DNA from: an uncultured Bacteroidales bacterium
Lineage (GTDB): Bacteria > Bacteroidota > Bacteroidia > Bacteroidales > F082
DNA: 64,000 bases
Reading direction: 5' to 3'
Assembly: GCA_900318265.1 (NCBI GenBank)
Contig: ONKA01000003.1
Location: forward strand, 1-64,000
How positions within the stretch are numbered: the first letter of the stretch is position 1; each line of letters starts with the position of its first letter. The position numbers were made by a program, and so were the translations under genes. Below are positions 61,366 to 64,000 of this stretch, one piece after another. The notes beneath the pieces are model-generated. The model was not told the DNA's origin. It saw nothing but the letters and a program-made list of their open reading frames with translations, and ran no database searches.

Positions 61366-64000
61366 ATGAAAAAACTTTCCCTAATCCTTATGCTGTTGGC
61401 TTTCTCCTTCGGGATGAACGCCCAAGTCGAAAAGACCTTCGACTTCAACGATTATGAGTATGGAGATAACCCCAACCATCTCCTCAACGGCCAGGACGGC
61501 TGGTACGTCCGCGTGCACCACGCAGGCAACGGAGCCTTCACTCCGCTTTATACCGACTACATGGGCCACTTCTGGGGCAACACACCGCCCATCCCGACGG
61601 CCGACGAGACCATCGGCGTGTTCTCGGATGCCTCCGGTACCGCTTTTGGCGACATCGCCACGCACGACATCACCCAGTATGGTTTCGACTTCTCAAATGG
61701 CGGTATCATCGAGTTTGAGTGCGACATCCTCCGCCAATGGTGGGGCGACTTCGTCGGCATCGGCTATGACGGCGACGGCGACGGCTCGGTCCTTCCTCCT
61801 TTGCGTAAGGCCTCCTCATCGAACGCCATCTGCGAACCCATCTATCCCGACGAGAACAGCACCCTCCCCGATGGTGGTGTCTACATGATGATGACAGGAA
61901 GCACCGACAACCCCCTCTTCATGAACGGTGTGGTGCTGCCCAGCAACACGATGGCTTGCAACTTCAAACCCATCGGTTCGGATAGCCATTGGTATGCCTG
62001 GAAGGTCTCCATCGACTTGGATGCCAACAATGGCCAAGGTGCCGTCACCCTTTACATGAAGTATGACGACCTGACCACCGAATGGGAAGCAGTGCCTGAG
62101 TGCCAAGGCGTCAATGCTGGACTCACTCCCGGCAGCGGCGACAAATACGACCCCGCCATGTGGAACTGTGTCTATATGCTCAACAGCGGCTGGGGCGGTT
62201 TCGACAACATCGTCGTGCGCCATTTCCCCGGCGGACTGGCAGCCCAGTTCATCGACTTCGCCGAGATCCCCGACCAGTTGGTCTATAACGCCCCCATTAC
62301 CCTTGAAGCCACTGCCACGTCAGGCCTGCCTGTGACCTTCGAGGTCGCCCAAGGTCCTGCCACCATCGAAGGCAACATCCTGACCCTCACGGGTGAGGAA
62401 GGCACGGTGAAGGTGAAAGCCATCCAGGCCGGCGACGGCACGCAATGGCAACCTGCTCCCACGGTGACCCGTACGTTCTATGTGGTGGATCCCGAGAACT
62501 ATACTCCTGAGATCACCATCCGTCGTCCCTACGAAGGCACCAAGGTGTTTATGCCCGACTTCGAGAATCCTGTCATGATCGTGTTGAGTGCCTATATCGA
62601 CCATGCCAACGCCATAAAGTTCGAACAAGTGAAATGCAACGTCGACGGACAAGAATTGACCTTGAAGACCGACTATCCCGACAACCCCGACAACGGCTAT
62701 TGGTACACCACTTGGACGCCATCGGGCGAAGGTTCCTACAACATGACCGTGTCTATCACCCAGACGGGTGGCAAGGTCACCACGGCCTCCAACACCTTCG
62801 ATGTGACCACCGACTATGATGACATGGTGGTCTCGGCAATGAATGGCGAGATGGTGGCCACTACCTCACAATTCACCGACCATGGCGAATATGCCTTCCC
62901 GACCCACGTCAACGCCTTCAACGCCATCAACCTGCATTATCTGCACAACTGCGTGAATGGCAACTGTAACACCTACGATCACATCAGCTACGTCCGTGTG
63001 AAGAACTACCGTGGCGAATGGGTGGAACTCTGCCGTTACATCACTCCTTTCGGTGTGGAATGCATCGACGACATCGATGTGACCGACTTCACCTCCGTGC
63101 TGCAAGGTCTTGTCGAATTTGAGTATTATAGCGAACAATACGCAACGGGCGACGGCTACAACCCCACCGCTATCTTTGAATACACCAAGGGCACTCCGGA
63201 GTATCCCTACGTAGATATGCAGGAGATTTGGTATGGTAACTACGCCTTCGGCGATTATTCCGACCCTTGCCCCATCCCCACCCGCAATCTCGTGTTTGAC
63301 CCATGTGTTGAAAAGGCCAAGCTGCAAATCACGACCTCTGGCCACAACTGGAGTGATACGGGCAACGGTGCCTACAACACGGGCAATGCCGCCGAGTTCT
63401 ATCATGCCCACCACAATATCAATATCAACGGTGGCACGACCTACACCCAGGATCTCTGGCAAACCTGTACGCCTAACCCCGCAGGCTGCCAGCCTCAAAA
63501 CGGCACTTGGACCTACAACCGTGCTGGCTGGTGCCCGGGTAGCATGAGTATGGTTTGGGACTACAGCCTCGACGACTATCTCGCCGATGGCCAAGCCGAC
63601 GTGCTCTATGAGTTCGACCCGACCTACATTGACCAATGCCACCCCAACTATCCCGACTGCGTGAGCGGCCAGAACAGCTGCCCGGATTGCGAAAACTCCA
63701 GCAACCCGATTTTGAGAGTCTCTGGCAAATTGGTGACCTACAGCCACAACACCGACATCTTGACTGAAGTTCCTGAACTGCCCGATGTGGACGCCGAACC
63801 CTTCCAAGTGAGCATCACTCCTAACCCCGCAAGAGGTCAAATGACCATCACCACGGACTACGAAAAGGGTAGAGCCAGCGTCGTCATCATCAACCCGCAA
63901 GGTGTCAAAGTGCGTGGCTTCAGCGTTGACGGCCAGCGCACCATCGACGTGAGCGACCTGCCTTCGGGCATGTACTTCGTCCACGTCATCGGTGGCAAGG
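61366..64000 (+). CDS. PNGase-F-like secreted protein with T9SS tail, 3' end outside window
   Basis: At least 878 residues with signal peptide MKKLSLILMLLAFSFGMNAQ. An N-terminal beta-jelly-roll (about 20-300) and Ig-like segments follow. A PNGase-F C-terminal-like domain (about 640-740) has SGHNWSDTGNGAYNTGNAAE, HHNINING, LWQTC and the characteristic NRAGWCPGSMSMVWDYSL. PNGase F cuts N-linked glycans from Asn. A T9SS domain closes it (VSITPNPARGQMTITTDYEKG; LPSGMYFVHVIGGK), so only a few residues lie outside. Third gene of the susCD operon. Family hit is good; whether the active-site pair is intact needs alignment. Confidence 0.8.
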   Translation, partial: MKKLSLILMLLAFSFGMNAQVEKTFDFNDYEYGDNPNHLLNGQDGWYVRVHHAGNGAFTPLYTDYMGHFWGNTPPIPTADETIGVFSDASGTAFGDIATHDITQYGFDFSNGGIIEFECDILRQWWGDFVGIGYDGDGDGSVLPPLRKASSSNAICEPIYPDENSTLPDGGVYMMMTGSTDNPLFMNGVVLPSNTMACNFKPIGSDSHWYAWKVSIDLDANNGQGAVTLYMKYDDLTTEWEAVPECQGVNAGLTPGSGDKYDPAMWNCVYMLNSGWGGFDNIVVRHFPGGLAAQFIDFAEIPDQLVYNAPITLEATATSGLPVTFEVAQGPATIEGNILTLTGEEGTVKVKAIQAGDGTQWQPAPTVTRTFYVVDPENYTPEITIRRPYEGTKVFMPDFENPVMIVLSAYIDHANAIKFEQVKCNVDGQELTLKTDYPDNPDNGYWYTTWTPSGEGSYNMTVSITQTGGKVTTASNTFDVTTDYDDMVVSAMNGEMVATTSQFTDHGEYAFPTHVNAFNAINLHYLHNCVNGNCNTYDHISYVRVKNYRGEWVELCRYITPFGVECIDDIDVTDFTSVLQGLVEFEYYSEQYATGDGYNPTAIFEYTKGTPEYPYVDMQEIWYGNYAFGDYSDPCPIPTRNLVFDPCVEKAKLQITTSGHNWSDTGNGAYNTGNAAEFYHAHHNININGGTTYTQDLWQTCTPNPAGCQPQNGTWTYNRAGWCPGSMSMVWDYSLDDYLADGQADVLYEFDPTYIDQCHPNYPDCVSGQNSCPDCENSSNPILRVSGKLVTYSHNTDILTEVPELPDVDAEPFQVSITPNPARGQMTITTDYEKGRASVVIINPQGVKVRGFSVDGQRTIDVSDLPSGMYFVHVIGGK

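Noticed and set aside
62866-63984. A 372-codon minus-strand frame at the right end
   Set aside because: Opposite the PNGase-F-like gene, which has signal peptide, domains and sorting tail.

Overview
The window comes from a Bacteroidales-type bacterium, and no single genus can be named. The support is internal: SusC/SusD-type outer-membrane proteins, several secreted proteins ending in type IX secretion (T9SS/Por) C-terminal tails, TPR-HTH membrane regulators, and many promoters with the Bacteroidetes -7 motif TAnnTTTG. The coding style is medium GC with AT-rich spacers built from simple words such as TCAATTATCAATTTT.

Layout: (1) 1-3.6 kb holds the 3' part of an elongation factor G gene, apparently fused to a small hypothetical gene, then a stand-alone reverse transcriptase followed by short palindromic repeats. 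(2) 3.9-5.7 kb carries lutB and rpiB on the minus strand, next to a 590-bp AT-rich gap with several DnaA-box-like words. (3) 6.3-13.5 kb has a secreted YwqK/MORN-like repeat protein, an LD-carboxypeptidase, a TPR regulator and three related T9SS-tailed proteins plus a small lipoprotein. (4) 13.5-18.6 kb, minus strand, has an orphan Card1-like (CARF plus PD-(D/E)XK) nuclease, a beta-helix T9SS protein, phosphoglycerate kinase and a diacylglycerol-kinase-like lipid kinase.

(5) 18.7-54.9 kb is the centrepiece: an aryl-polyene-like fatty-acid/polyketide biosynthetic cluster. It has an aromatic amino acid ammonia-lyase, ketoreductase, three catalytic ketosynthases with two Cys-less partners, two carrier-protein domains, two or three hot-dog dehydratases, a thioesterase, an HtrB-like acyltransferase, a methyltransferase, a LolA-like carrier, an MMPL exporter fused to a PlsC acyltransferase, a glycosyltransferase and an acyl-activating ligase. 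It also holds parts I do not associate with the standard aryl-polyene set: two CrtI-type desaturases fused in one chain, a B12-type radical SAM enzyme, a PaaK-like ligase, a BtrH-like protein, an extra acyltransferase and a glycerol-3-phosphate dehydrogenase. I infer a modified aryl-polyene lipid carried to the outer membrane. A 6-kb block at 30.87-37.17 kb (TPR regulator, small secreted proteins, T9SS protein, ATPase remnant) splits the cluster.

(6) 54.9-64 kb has a zinc-ribbon membrane protein and then a susC-susD operon whose third gene encodes a PNGase-F-like, T9SS-tailed protein running off the window, which suggests glycoprotein or N-glycan use.

A genome-level oddity runs through the window: palindromic repeats with the core CCCTTCGACAGGCTCAGGGA lie in spacers and, in frame, inside at least four protein genes, in one case at the seam of a ketosynthase fusion.
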